Assembly (NCBI GenBank): GCA_964556165.1
Contig: CAZKVH010000009.1
Location: 1-56,602, forward strand
Length of the DNA: 56,602 bases
Direction of reading: 5' to 3'
Origin: JAQVEM01 sp964556165
Lineage (GTDB): Bacteria > Actinomycetota > Humimicrobiia > Humimicrobiales > Humimicrobiaceae
The notes beneath the pieces are model-generated. The model saw only the letters and a program-made list of their open reading frames with translations, was not told the origin of the DNA and made no database searches. Below, in pieces: positions 43,240 through 51,439 of the stretch (the first letter of the stretch is position 1; every line of letters begins with the position of its first letter). The position numbers and the translations under genes were made by a program.

Positions 43240-43539
43240 ACGTCTTTATTACTTGCCGCAACTCTGGATTTTATCTGCATTATAGTTTTTTGTAAATACC
43301 TTAGAAAGTCCCGGGAATTATAATAAAAAGTGTTTGTGAATGAAATAAACTGCTTTTAAAGTTAAATAGCCGGTTCTTGAGAAAGATGAATTCTAAAAAA
43401 TATTACGGCTTGCGAATAGATTGCTGGCACAGACGCTTAATGAATGGCAATTGCTTTATTTAATCCTTTAGCTCTTATATAATATAAAAAATTCATGGGC
43501 TGGTATTTTTAGATTAAATTTAAACGCAAAATAAAAAAT
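43240..43539. other. divergent promoter region of tRNA-Glu and the ANTAR gene
   Basis: Exactly 300 bases without a gene. A TATAAT on the minus strand (43284-43279) serves the tRNA. A TATAAT on the plus strand (43478-43483) lies 57 bases before the ANTAR start, with only a poor -35. No ANTAR-type hexaloop pair is visible in front of the ANTAR gene itself. Confidence 0.45.
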
Positions 43540-44256
43540 ATGGTCAGCAAGAATAATAAAAAAATAGAAAAGCCGAAAGATATAATAGAGGCTCTATCAA
43601 AAATAAGCGAAGCAATAACTTCGGACCTTTATCTTGAAGATATACTACAGTTTATAGTTACGGTCACTGCAGAGACAATGGGTTCAAAGATATGCTCTCT
43701 TATGCTTCTTGACACTGAGAAAAATGAACTTGTGATTAAAGCTACCCAGAGTATAAGCAAAAAATATATTAACAAAAACCCGCTAAAACCTGGAGAGGGT
43801 ATTGCCGGGAAGGTCGCTCTGGAAAATAAACCTGTTACTCTGTACAGCATACTTGAAGATAAGACATATAAGTATAAAGAAATAGCAAGAGAAGAAGGGC
43901 TTTTTTCTCTTCTTTCCGTCCCCCTTCATGTTAAGGGAAAGGTAATCGGGGTACTTAATGTGTATACTTCCGAGCCCCACCGGTTTAGTGATTACGAGGT
44001 AAATATTCTGAAGACCGTAGCGGACCAGGCTTCTATAGTAATTGAAAACTACAGGCTGGTAGTGGAAACAAAGGTAATCAAAGAGGAGCTTGAGACGAGA
44101 AAGGCAGTGGAAAGGGCAAAAGCGATACTGATGAAGGAGCAGAATCTTAGCGAGGGAGAATCTTTCAGAAAGATTCAAAAATTTGCCATGGATAATCGCA
44201 AATCAATGAGGGAAGTAGCAGAAGCTATTATTCTTTCCAACGAGATGAAAATGTAA
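43540..44256 (+). CDS. GAF-ANTAR transcription antitermination regulator
   Basis: A protein of 238 aa. A GAF sensor domain spans about 15-172 (LEDILQFIVTVTAETMGSKICSLM, KPGEGIAGKVALENKPV, SLLSVPLHVKGKVIGVLNVY). A short coiled linker follows, then an ANTAR RNA-binding domain at about 180-231 (RKAVERAKAILMKEQNLSEGE, FRKIQKFAMDNRKSMREVAEAII). ANTAR proteins bind paired hexaloop hairpins in nascent RNA and stop terminators from forming. No receiver domain or kinase gene is near, so a small ligand of the GAF domain is the likely signal. The matching RNA target lies 1.2 kb downstream, in front of the glutamate synthase operon, with only fba between. Confidence 0.92.
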   Translation: MVSKNNKKIEKPKDIIEALSKISEAITSDLYLEDILQFIVTVTAETMGSKICSLMLLDTEKNELVIKATQSISKKYINKNPLKPGEGIAGKVALENKPVTLYSILEDKTYKYKEIAREEGLFSLLSVPLHVKGKVIGVLNVYTSEPHRFSDYEVNILKTVADQASIVIENYRLVVETKVIKEELETRKAVERAKAILMKEQNLSEGESFRKIQKFAMDNRKSMREVAEAIILSNEMKM

Positions 44257-44312
44257 ATATCTGCTGGTTTTTTAAAATAAGAGAATTGCTCTATAGAAAA
44301 TAATTAATATAG

Positions 44313-44349
44313 TGGTATAATTATTTGGATTTTGGCGGGTTTAAACCCG
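44313..44349 (+). promoter_or_regulatory. extended -10 promoter and 14-bp palindrome before fba
   Basis: TGGTATAAT at 44313-44321 is an extended -10 element. Shortly behind the expected start of transcription lies the perfect palindrome CGGGTTTAAACCCG (44336-44349), 54 bases before the fba ATG. A regulator bound there would block early transcription. The palindrome may also form a short hairpin in the RNA. The regulator is unknown. Confidence 0.55.
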
Positions 44350-44403
44350 GTAAAAGCTAAATTTTAAGATATATTTATGTTAATTAAATTTCAAGGAGGA
44401 TAG

Positions 44404-45396
44404 ATGTCATTAGTACCAATGAAACAAGTATTGGATGAAGCTGCAAAGGGAAACTATGGAGTAGGAGCTTACAATGTTAATAATATGGAGCAAATCCAGG
44501 GAATAATGAAAGCTGCAAGTGAGACAAAGTCACCGGTTATTATTCAGGCAAGCAGGGGAGCTTTAAAATATACCAATATGGTTTATATTAAATACCTCGC
44601 CGCCGCAGCAGTTGAGGATAACCCTGATATACCTATTGTTTTGCATCTTGACCATGGTAACAACGTTGAATCCTGCAAGCAGGCAATAGAACTTGGCTTT
44701 ACCTCTGTTATGATGGATGGGTCGCTAAAGGAAGACCAGAAAACGCCAACAACTTTTGAGGAAAATGTTGAAGTAACGAGGGCCGCAGTTGAATATGCGC
44801 ATAAGTTTGGAGTTTCTGTCGAAGGTGAACTTGGAACACTCGGGGGGATAGAAGATGGTGTTGGTTCAGGAAAGGTAATGCTTACCGACCCTGATGCTGC
44901 TGTGAAATTTATAGAGCTTACCGGTGTTGATGCGCTTGCGCTGGCTATTGGCACAAGCCACGGGGCATATAAGTTTAAAGCGACGCCAACTCTCGCTCTG
45001 GATATAATTGATGAAGTTGTAAAAAGGATTCCAGGAGTTCCGCTTGTTATGCATGGTTCTTCGTCAGTTCCTCCTGAACTGGTTGAGGTTATAAACAACT
45101 ATGGCGGAAGGCTGGAAAAAACAATGGGTGTTCCGATGGAAAGCATTAAAGAAGCCATAAAGAGAGGAATCAGAAAAATAAATGTAGACACAGATGGAAG
45201 ACTGGCTATGACCGGAGCAGTAAGAAAATATTTAAGCGAAAATCTTGATGCTTTTGACCCGAGAACATACTTTGGAGCAGCAAGGGAAGCGGTCTATCAG
45301 ACAGTTAAGGAAAAAATGATTGGATTTGGAACTGCCGGGCATGCTGGCGATTATGAACCGCTAACACTTGAGGACATGAAAGCAATTTACAGATAA
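44404..45396 (+). CDS. fba: class II fructose-bisphosphate aldolase
   Basis: A protein of 330 aa. Zinc-dependent aldolase of glycolysis and gluconeogenesis. HLDHGNN at 81-87 holds the catalytic Asp83 and zinc ligand His84. The Glu ligand lies in VEGELGTLGG (about 138-147), further His ligands in GTSHGAYKF and VMHGSSSVP. INVDTDGRLA binds the phosphate. Length is typical; TBP/GatY relatives are shorter. A strong ribosome binding site (AAGGAGGA). It stands between the ANTAR gene and its RNA target and has its own promoter. Confidence 0.96.
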   Translation: MSLVPMKQVLDEAAKGNYGVGAYNVNNMEQIQGIMKAASETKSPVIIQASRGALKYTNMVYIKYLAAAAVEDNPDIPIVLHLDHGNNVESCKQAIELGFTSVMMDGSLKEDQKTPTTFEENVEVTRAAVEYAHKFGVSVEGELGTLGGIEDGVGSGKVMLTDPDAAVKFIELTGVDALALAIGTSHGAYKFKATPTLALDIIDEVVKRIPGVPLVMHGSSSVPPELVEVINNYGGRLEKTMGVPMESIKEAIKRGIRKINVDTDGRLAMTGAVRKYLSENLDAFDPRTYFGAAREAVYQTVKEKMIGFGTAGHAGDYEPLTLEDMKAIYR

Positions 45397-45412
45397 TAAT
45401 GCCAGTAAATTG

Positions 45413-45442
45413 TTGACAAACAGTAGAATATTGATATATTAT
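45413..45442 (+). promoter_or_regulatory. promoter of the glutamate synthase operon
   Basis: A perfect -35 TTGACA at 45413-45418 and a -10 at either TATATT (45435-45440, 16-base spacer) or TATTAT (45437-45442, 18-base spacer). Transcription would start near 45449, leaving a leader of about 170 bases that begins shortly before the ANTAR-type hairpins. Confidence 0.75.
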
Positions 45443-45469
45443 TCTTCTGAGAATTAAAATTAAATATTT

Positions 45470-45515
45470 TCCTGTATAGAGACGTACAGGATAAATTGAA
45501 GGTAATGAAGCCTTC
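45470..45515 (+). promoter_or_regulatory. ANTAR dual-hexaloop antiterminator element
   Basis: Hairpin 1: TCCTGTAT (45470-45477) pairs with GTACAGGA (45484-45491) and closes the six-base loop AGAGAC. Hairpin 2: GAAGGT (45498-45503) pairs with GCCTTC (45510-45515) and closes the six-base loop AATGAA. Both loops have A at position 1 and G at position 4, both are closed by a U-G pair, and a 6-base linker joins them. These are the defining features of ANTAR target RNAs. Hairpin 2 shares bases 45508-45515 with the terminator that follows, so the two structures exclude each other. Confidence 0.88.
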
Positions 45516-45550
45516 TTGGAACGGAGTTGTTCTGAGAAGGCTTTTGTTTT
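45508..45550 (+). terminator. regulated intrinsic terminator (attenuator) before the glutamate synthase operon
   Basis: A 15-bp stem from 45508-45522 with 45529-45543 (AAGCCTTCT outer part with AGAAGGCTT, inner part with two U-G pairs) closes a six-base loop (GGAGTT), followed by a T-rich tail to 45550. It stands about 65 bases before the first gene of the operon, so it would stop the operon unless hairpin 2 of the ANTAR element takes its left arm. Confidence 0.92.
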
Positions 45551-45616
45551 TGGGTAAAGCTATGTTATTTAAAGAATTTTATGAGTTTTTTAACTTAAGA
45601 AGGAAGTGTTTATTGT

Positions 45617-46855
45617 ATGAGCTTTATTTACAATAATAGAAAAGAAGATTTTCCTGAATTTAGAATCCCATCAGGTTGCGCAGTATTCGGAATTATTGAT
45701 GAAAGTGGTAAAAGGTTCAGCGGCGGAGCGGCAATAGAGGGTATTTCGGTCATGCATGATAGGTCAAATGGCCTTGGTGGAGGTTTTGCTGCTTATGGTA
45801 TATACCCCCAGTTTGAGAATGATCGGGTATTCCACATAATTTATGACGATGTAGAAGCTAAAAGACAAACCGAAGACGAGATACAGAAGAGCTTTAAAGT
45901 TTTTTTAAGTGAAGAAATACCGACGAGAAAGACAGCAGGTATCCAAAGACCTCCTCTTACATACAGGTATTTTTTAGAGCCGAAGGATGATTCTATATTT
46001 TACAGAGAAGAGGATAGGGGTTCTGATGGAATAGACGGAGATAATGATTTAGAAAAAGAAGATGAAATCGTTAATTTTGTGATGGAGGTAAACGGCAATA
46101 TAAAAGGAGCATATATAGTTTCGAGTGGTAAGAATATGGGTATTTTCAAAGGTGTAGGATATCCGGAAGATATAGGAAATTTTTTTAAGCTGGATGAATA
46201 TAAAGGGTACCTATGGACGTCTCATGGCAGGTTTCCTACAAACAGTGCTGGATGGTGGGGAGGAGCCCATCCATTTGGGTTACTCGACTGGTCTGTTGTG
46301 CACAATGGTGAGATTTCATCTTATGGGACCAATAAAAGGTTTGTAAGCAGTTTTGGATACAGGTGCACGCTTTCAACCGATACAGAAGTTATTACTTATT
46401 TATTTGACTTTATAGTACGAAGGCAGAGGGTTGACATACGATTAATTCACTGGATTTTATCTTCACCGCTCTGGGAGGAGATAGATAGAAAGCCTCATGA
46501 AAAAAGAGAGGTATTGAAGGCTCTAAGGATATTATATGGAGGTGCGCTTCTAAATGGTCCTTTCAGTATAATTGTTGGGAATGGCAGTTATATGTATGCT
46601 TTAAACGACAGAATAAAATTAAGACCTCTTGTAGCGGCAAGAAAAGATAGCTATCTTTTTGTTTCAAGCGAGGAGGCCTCTATAAGAAAGGTCTGCCCTT
46701 CGCCCGATGTCATATGGCATCCTGATGGCGGCGTGCCCCTGATAGGAAGAATTCGTAAAGAAGGAAAAAGAACCTCCAATGGAATCAGTAGCAAAGTTGA
46801 TAATTACAGGGAAGAAAAGAAAAGATTAGAAAAACAGGGTAGTCTTATAAAGTGA
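45617..46855 (+). CDS. glutamate synthase-type class II glutamine amidotransferase subunit
   Basis: A protein of 412 aa matching the N-terminal glutaminase domain of GltB as a separate subunit, as in archaeal-type and GlxB/MgsA-like enzymes. The nucleophile should be Cys21 in PSGCAVFGI, so about 20 residues would be removed as a propeptide. SHGRFPTNSAGWWGGAHPFG and VHNGEISSYGTN are the family's glutamine-site motifs (near 200-230), and STDTEVITYLFD follows. An unusual acidic insert lies at about 130-155 (REEDRGSDGIDGDNDLEKED). It would release ammonia from glutamine and channel it to the next subunit. First gene of a three-gene operon under the ANTAR element. Confidence 0.9.
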   Translation: MSFIYNNRKEDFPEFRIPSGCAVFGIIDESGKRFSGGAAIEGISVMHDRSNGLGGGFAAYGIYPQFENDRVFHIIYDDVEAKRQTEDEIQKSFKVFLSEEIPTRKTAGIQRPPLTYRYFLEPKDDSIFYREEDRGSDGIDGDNDLEKEDEIVNFVMEVNGNIKGAYIVSSGKNMGIFKGVGYPEDIGNFFKLDEYKGYLWTSHGRFPTNSAGWWGGAHPFGLLDWSVVHNGEISSYGTNKRFVSSFGYRCTLSTDTEVITYLFDFIVRRQRVDIRLIHWILSSPLWEEIDRKPHEKREVLKALRILYGGALLNGPFSIIVGNGSYMYALNDRIKLRPLVAARKDSYLFVSSEEASIRKVCPSPDVIWHPDGGVPLIGRIRKEGKRTSNGISSKVDNYREEKKRLEKQGSLIK

Positions 46856-46872
46856 AATAAAGGGTGATAAAA

Positions 46873-48405
46873 ATGGCTTTAAAGTTAAGTCAGGCTGAAT
46901 TTGAGATAGAAAGGGATCTTGATAAATGTATATCCTGCCAGGTTTGTGTGAAGCAGTGCTCATATGGTGCGCATGAATATGATAGGGATAAAAATGTGAT
47001 ATACAGTGACAGCACAAAGTGCGTTGGCTGCCACAGATGTGAGGTTCTCTGTCCTGCAGGTGCTTTAAAAATCAAAGAGAGAGAATCCCAGTATAAGACT
47101 AATTATAACTGGACGGAAGAACATTTAAGAAATATATACAAACAGGCTGAATCCGGTGGTGCACTTCTTACCGGGATGGGGTGTGATAAGCCATATACTA
47201 TTTATTGGGACAGGATTCTTTTTAATGCTTCACAGGTTACCAATCCCTCTATCGACCCTTTAAGAGAGCCAATGGAGATAAGAACCTTTATAGGGAGGAA
47301 ACCTGATAATCTTGAATTTGAAATAAAAGAAAGTCCTCGAAACGAAAGTGTAAAGCTAAAGACAAAATTATATCCTCAGATGGAACTTTCGACACCAATT
47401 ATGTTTTCAGCTATGTCATATGGTGCTATAAGTTTGAATGCCTGTAAAGCTCTTGCTACGGCTGCTTCTGAATATGGCACTTATTGCAACACAGGTGAGG
47501 GCGGCTGGCATAAAGACCTCTATAAATATGCCGGGAATACTATTGTTCAGGTTGCCTCGGGAAGATATGGAGTGGATATAGATTATCTTAATAGAGGAGC
47601 TGCTGTGGAAATAAAAATAGGTCAGGGTGCAAAGCCCGGGATTGGGGGACATCTTCCCGGGGAAAAAGTCTCCCGCGAAATATCTGATACCAGAATGATT
47701 CCGGAGGGGACAGATGCTATTTCTCCTGCCCCGCATCATGATATCTACTCCATAGAGGATCTTGCTCAGATAATCTATGCTTTAAAAGAAGCAACAGGAT
47801 GGGAAAAACCTGTGGGGGTTAAGGTGGCAGCAGTTCATAATATTGCACCTATTGCCAGTGGCATAGTAAGGGCGGGCGCTGACTTTATAAGCATTGATGG
47901 AATGAGAGGGGGTACCGGCGCTGCTCCTCTGGTAATAAGGGATAATGTAGGTATACCGATAGAACTTGCCATTGCTTCTGTTGATGAAAGGTTAAGAGAA
48001 GAGGGAATAAGACATAAGATTTCGATAATAGCTGCCGGAAGCATACGTTCCAGTGCGGATGTAATTAAGGCAATAGCTCTGGGGGCTGACGCGGTATATA
48101 TAGGAACTGCGGCGCTTGTAGCTTTAGGCTGTCATCTTTGCCAGAAGTGCTACACGGGGAAATGTAACTGGGGAATAGCCACACAGGACCCTTCTCTTGC
48201 AAAGAGGTTAAATCCGGAGATAGGAGCAAGGAGGCTTGTAAATCTGCTGAATGCCTGGTCACTTGAAATAAAGGAGATGTTAGGAGGAACAGGAATCAAC
48301 GCTATTGAAAGCCTCAGGGGCAACAGGGAGCACTTAAGAGGAATAGGTTTATCTGACAGAGAGCTAGGAATACTTGGGATAAGGCATGCTGGAGAATCAT
48401 GGTGA
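46873..48405 (+). CDS. glutamate synthase FMN subunit with N-terminal ferredoxin domain
   Basis: Start taken at the ATG at 46873 (510 aa), preceded by AAAGGGTG; a GTG three codons earlier touches the ribosome binding site. Two [4Fe-4S] motifs open the protein: CISCQVCVKQC and CVGCHRCEVLC (about 15-57). The FMN-binding GltS barrel follows: FSAMSYGAISLNA, NTGEGGWHKDL, QVASGRYGVD, KIGQGAKPGIGGHLPGEKV, SIDGMRGGTGAAP, and a cysteine cluster CHLCQKCYTGKC (about 413-424) for the 3Fe-4S site. This is the archaeal-type split GltB. It makes glutamate from 2-oxoglutarate and ammonia. The electron donor is probably ferredoxin, as no gltD is present. Confidence 0.93.
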   Translation: MALKLSQAEFEIERDLDKCISCQVCVKQCSYGAHEYDRDKNVIYSDSTKCVGCHRCEVLCPAGALKIKERESQYKTNYNWTEEHLRNIYKQAESGGALLTGMGCDKPYTIYWDRILFNASQVTNPSIDPLREPMEIRTFIGRKPDNLEFEIKESPRNESVKLKTKLYPQMELSTPIMFSAMSYGAISLNACKALATAASEYGTYCNTGEGGWHKDLYKYAGNTIVQVASGRYGVDIDYLNRGAAVEIKIGQGAKPGIGGHLPGEKVSREISDTRMIPEGTDAISPAPHHDIYSIEDLAQIIYALKEATGWEKPVGVKVAAVHNIAPIASGIVRAGADFISIDGMRGGTGAAPLVIRDNVGIPIELAIASVDERLREEGIRHKISIIAAGSIRSSADVIKAIALGADAVYIGTAALVALGCHLCQKCYTGKCNWGIATQDPSLAKRLNPEIGARRLVNLLNAWSLEIKEMLGGTGINAIESLRGNREHLRGIGLSDRELGILGIRHAGESW

Positions 48406-48509
48406 CAGAAAATAAAGAGATTAATATCCGTGATGAATGCCACAGGGATTCTGGATTATTTGTAATTAATATTGCAGAAGAGGTATCTGGATATGAGATT
48501 ATTGATTGA
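48399..48509 (+). CDS. possible 36-aa linking frame in the glutamate synthase operon
   Basis: An ATG overlapping the stop of the FMN-subunit gene, with GGAGA just before it, opens a 36-codon frame (MVTENKEINIRDECHRDSG and on) that ends inside the start of the next gene. It resembles no known protein. It may only serve to carry ribosomes across the 87-base gap to the GXGXG gene. Confidence 0.3.
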   Translation: MVTENKEINIRDECHRDSGLFVINIAEEVSGYEIID

Positions 48510-49290
48510 TGCGGAAAAGATGTGCTACAGAGAATTAAATCTAAAAGTCAGAGAATTCGTAAACAGTAATATTGGAAGCGATGATAATAATGAGATCGAT
48601 ATAAATAATGTTCTCGGCCAGAGATATATAGGGGATGGTTTAAAGGGAAATATAATATTAAATTTATATGGAATACCCGGTAATGACCTCGGAGCTTTTA
48701 TGGATGGGCCCAAAATCGAGGTTTTTGGTAATGGACAGGATGGAATAGGGAATACGATGAATTCAGGCAGAATAATAATACATGGGTCCACAGGTGATAT
48801 AACCGGTTATTCAATGAGGGGTGGAGAAATATATATAAAAGAAAATACCGGATATAGAAGCGGTATACATATGAAGTCATACCATGAAAAATTGCCGGTG
48901 ATGATAATTGGCGGGAGTGCAGGCAATTTTTTAGGTGAATATATGGCTGGAGGTATTATAATTATTCTCGGTTTGTACAGGAGAAGATGGAATTTTATGG
49001 GTCTGGACGGTATGACTGGCGAAAATAAAGACATTGTCGGTAATTATACAGGGACAGGAATGCATGGCGGAACCATATATATAAAGGGAGATGTTGAAGA
49101 GCATAATCTGGGAAAGGAAGTAAAGAAGTCCAGCCCGGTTGATGATGATTTACGTCTTTTAAATAAATATGTTAAAAATTATAATATTTTTTTTAATTCA
49201 GATGAGGTTAAAATACCGGTGAAAAGTGATGATTTTATTAAATTAGTCCCTTTCTCGCACCGGCCGTACGGTGAATTATATACTTACTAA
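48493..49290 (+). CDS. glutamate synthase GXGXG-domain subunit
   Basis: Start taken at the ATG at 48493 (265 aa), with AAGAGG about 10 bases before; a TTG at 48472 is less likely. The protein is the C-terminal right-handed beta-helix domain of GltB as a separate subunit. Repeating GXXGN/GXXGG steps are seen, such as GLKGNIILNLYG, GDITGYSMRGGEIYIKENTGYRSGIHM, GGSAGNFLGEYMAGGIIIILG and GNYTGTGMHGGTIYIKG. Each turn carries the glycines of the family. It holds the tunnel between glutaminase and FMN subunits. The order here (glutaminase, FMN, GXGXG) differs from the mgsABC order of N-methylglutamate synthase. Confidence 0.9.
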   Translation: MRLLIDAEKMCYRELNLKVREFVNSNIGSDDNNEIDINNVLGQRYIGDGLKGNIILNLYGIPGNDLGAFMDGPKIEVFGNGQDGIGNTMNSGRIIIHGSTGDITGYSMRGGEIYIKENTGYRSGIHMKSYHEKLPVMIIGGSAGNFLGEYMAGGIIIILGLYRRRWNFMGLDGMTGENKDIVGNYTGTGMHGGTIYIKGDVEEHNLGKEVKKSSPVDDDLRLLNKYVKNYNIFFNSDEVKIPVKSDDFIKLVPFSHRPYGELYTY

Positions 49291-49441
49291 TATCTATCTA
49301 CCGGAATAGAAAGGCTTAAAAAACAGTTTAATTCCAGTTTACTGATAGTAGAAAATTTTCCCTTCTTTTAGAATTTTAATTTTTATTAAGTTAATCTATT
49401 ATATATATAGATATTTTTTTATTTTAAATTTAATAATTAAT

Positions 49442-50170
49442 ATGATTAATCCCTTAATACACATTGGAACTTCTGGATGGAGTTATGAACACTGGTCGGG
49501 TAAGTTTTATCCTGAAGAGCTCAAAAAAAATGAGTGGTTGAGTTACTACTCAGATGTATTCGACACTGTGGAGATAAATAGTAGTTTTTATCGTTTACCA
49601 GAGCAAAAAACATTTATTACCTGGAGGGGAAAAACTGCCGTGGATTTCATCTTTTCTGTAAAGGTTTCAAGATATATCACCCACATAAAAAGACTTTCAG
49701 ACTGTAAGGAGCCGCTTGGCAGGTTTCTCGAAGCGGCAGGTGGACTGGGGGACAAATCAGGTCCATTTTTGTTTCAGCTACCGCCAAACTTAAAGAAAGA
49801 CAGGACAGTATTTGAAAACTTTTTAAAAATACTTCCACCCATTTATAAATTTGCATTTGAATTTAGAAATGAAAGCTGGTTTACGGAAGAGATATATCAA
49901 TTACTCGAGCAGTATGGATGTGCTATAGTAATTTCATACTCGCCCGGGTTCCCTTACAAAGAAAAGGTTACAGCGAATTTCTGTTATATAAGGATGCACG
50001 GAGCAGGCGAACTTTACCGTTCACGTTATTCAAAAGAGGAGCTTAAAAGAATTTCCTGTCTTGTTAAAAAAAACTTGAATAAAAATGTTGAAAATTACGT
50101 CTATTTTAATAACGATGCAGAAGCTTATGCTGTAGAAAATGCCAGAACATTAATAGAAATGCTTTCATAA
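49442..50170 (+). CDS. DUF72 family protein
   Basis: A protein of 242 aa, usual for this TIM-barrel-like family. HIGTSGWSYEHWSGKFYPEEL (7-27), FDTVEINSSFYRLP (about 40-53), FSVKVSRYITHIKRL and FAFEFRNESWF (about 139-149) are all family marks, as is the late CYIRMHGAGELYRSRYS. No signal peptide. Members are widespread and structurally solved but have no proven activity. No ribosome binding site is evident before the ATG. Confidence 0.9.
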   Translation: MINPLIHIGTSGWSYEHWSGKFYPEELKKNEWLSYYSDVFDTVEINSSFYRLPEQKTFITWRGKTAVDFIFSVKVSRYITHIKRLSDCKEPLGRFLEAAGGLGDKSGPFLFQLPPNLKKDRTVFENFLKILPPIYKFAFEFRNESWFTEEIYQLLEQYGCAIVISYSPGFPYKEKVTANFCYIRMHGAGELYRSRYSKEELKRISCLVKKNLNKNVENYVYFNNDAEAYAVENARTLIEMLS

Positions 50171-50226
50171 TAGTGTTTCTGGTTATGTTATAATGTATTG
50201 TCATATTATTTTTTTTAAATTAAGGT

Positions 50227-51429
50227 ATGGATATTTTTTTATTATATCAATATGTGATTACGGGAATTCTTCTGTTCATGCTGCTTAACTTTTTGGTTAA
50301 TAATATCTTTTTTAAATTTACATCAAATTATAAACTTCCAGAGCATATACTGAAAAAAAATCCTCTTATATCTATACTTATACCTGCAAGGAATGAAGAA
50401 GATGATATAAAAAAATGTATAGTATCTCTTACAAAGCAGGATTACGCCAACATTGAAATACTTGTACTTGACGATAATTCCACAGATAACACACGTGCAA
50501 TAGTAGAGGAACTTTCCATTAAAGATAAAAGAATAAAGTTGTATTATGGCGATGCTCTAAAGAAGGGGTGGATGGGTAAAACCTATGCCTGTCATCAGCT
50601 TTCTAAGTATGCCAGGGGCGATTATTTTATTTTTACGGATGCAGACACTCTTCACTTTCCTGATTCGGTTTCCAGTGCGGTCGCCTGTCTTTTAGAAAAT
50701 AAGCTTGATGCTCTCTCTGTATTATCAAAACAGATAATGGTTACCATTCATGAGAGAATGATAGTTCCTTTTGGGAAGTTTATGATTTTGTGTTTTATGC
50801 CACTTTATCTGATAAAAAGGACAAGAAGCCCGATGTTCTGCACCGCGATAGGACAATTTATGCTTTTTAAGAGAGAGGTTTATGAAAAAATCGGCGGACA
50901 TGAATCTGTTAAAAATGAAGTGCTGGATGATATTAAGATAGCAAAACACGTTAAGAAATCCGGATACAAATTTATGGTTTTTGATGGAAGTAAGAATCTA
51001 TACAGCAGGGATTTTAAGAATGCCAGAGAAGTAATTAAGGGGCATTCAAAAACTTTATTTGCTGCTCTGGGTTATAAATCCTATATCATGTTAGCTGGAA
51101 TTGTTATGATATCTGCTATTTTTTTATTTCCGTTCTTATTGCTTATAGTAGGTCTCTTTTTAAAGTGGCCAATGATAATAATAGAACTTTTAATCCTTCA
51201 GATAGCTATTATTTTAATTACCAGGATAACTCTTTCTATAAGGTTCAGGTGCAGGGCTGTAGATATATTGCTGCACCCATTCTCTGTATTCTATCTGATA
51301 TTAATCGCAATAGATTCTGTCTTCAGTACGCTGACAGGCGTCGGGGTAGAATGGAAAGGCAGAGTATATGATGTCAGAAAAGATAGCAAGCTGACACTTG
51401 TAAATGATAATTACAATTCCAAATCGTAG
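50227..51429 (+). CDS. family 2 glycosyltransferase, paralogue of the gene at 40033
   Basis: A protein of 400 aa with the same plan as 40033-41244: one N-terminal membrane segment, a GT2 domain (SILIPARNEEDDIKKCIVSL, ILVLDDNSTDNTRAI, KGWMGKTYACHQLSKYARGDYFIFTDADTLHF) and three or four C-terminal membrane helices. The two proteins share long identical words (ADTLHF, QIMVT, HERM), so they stem from a duplication. Likely acts on a membrane lipid on the cytoplasmic side. Confidence 0.85.
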   Translation: MDIFLLYQYVITGILLFMLLNFLVNNIFFKFTSNYKLPEHILKKNPLISILIPARNEEDDIKKCIVSLTKQDYANIEILVLDDNSTDNTRAIVEELSIKDKRIKLYYGDALKKGWMGKTYACHQLSKYARGDYFIFTDADTLHFPDSVSSAVACLLENKLDALSVLSKQIMVTIHERMIVPFGKFMILCFMPLYLIKRTRSPMFCTAIGQFMLFKREVYEKIGGHESVKNEVLDDIKIAKHVKKSGYKFMVFDGSKNLYSRDFKNAREVIKGHSKTLFAALGYKSYIMLAGIVMISAIFLFPFLLLIVGLFLKWPMIIIELLILQIAIILITRITLSIRFRCRAVDILLHPFSVFYLILIAIDSVFSTLTGVGVEWKGRVYDVRKDSKLTLVNDNYNSKS

Positions 51430-51439
51430 TCTTAAATAA

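Noticed and set aside
44336..44349. Second ANTAR target in front of fba
   Set aside because: The element is a single perfect palindrome with no hexanucleotide loop pair and no terminator behind it.
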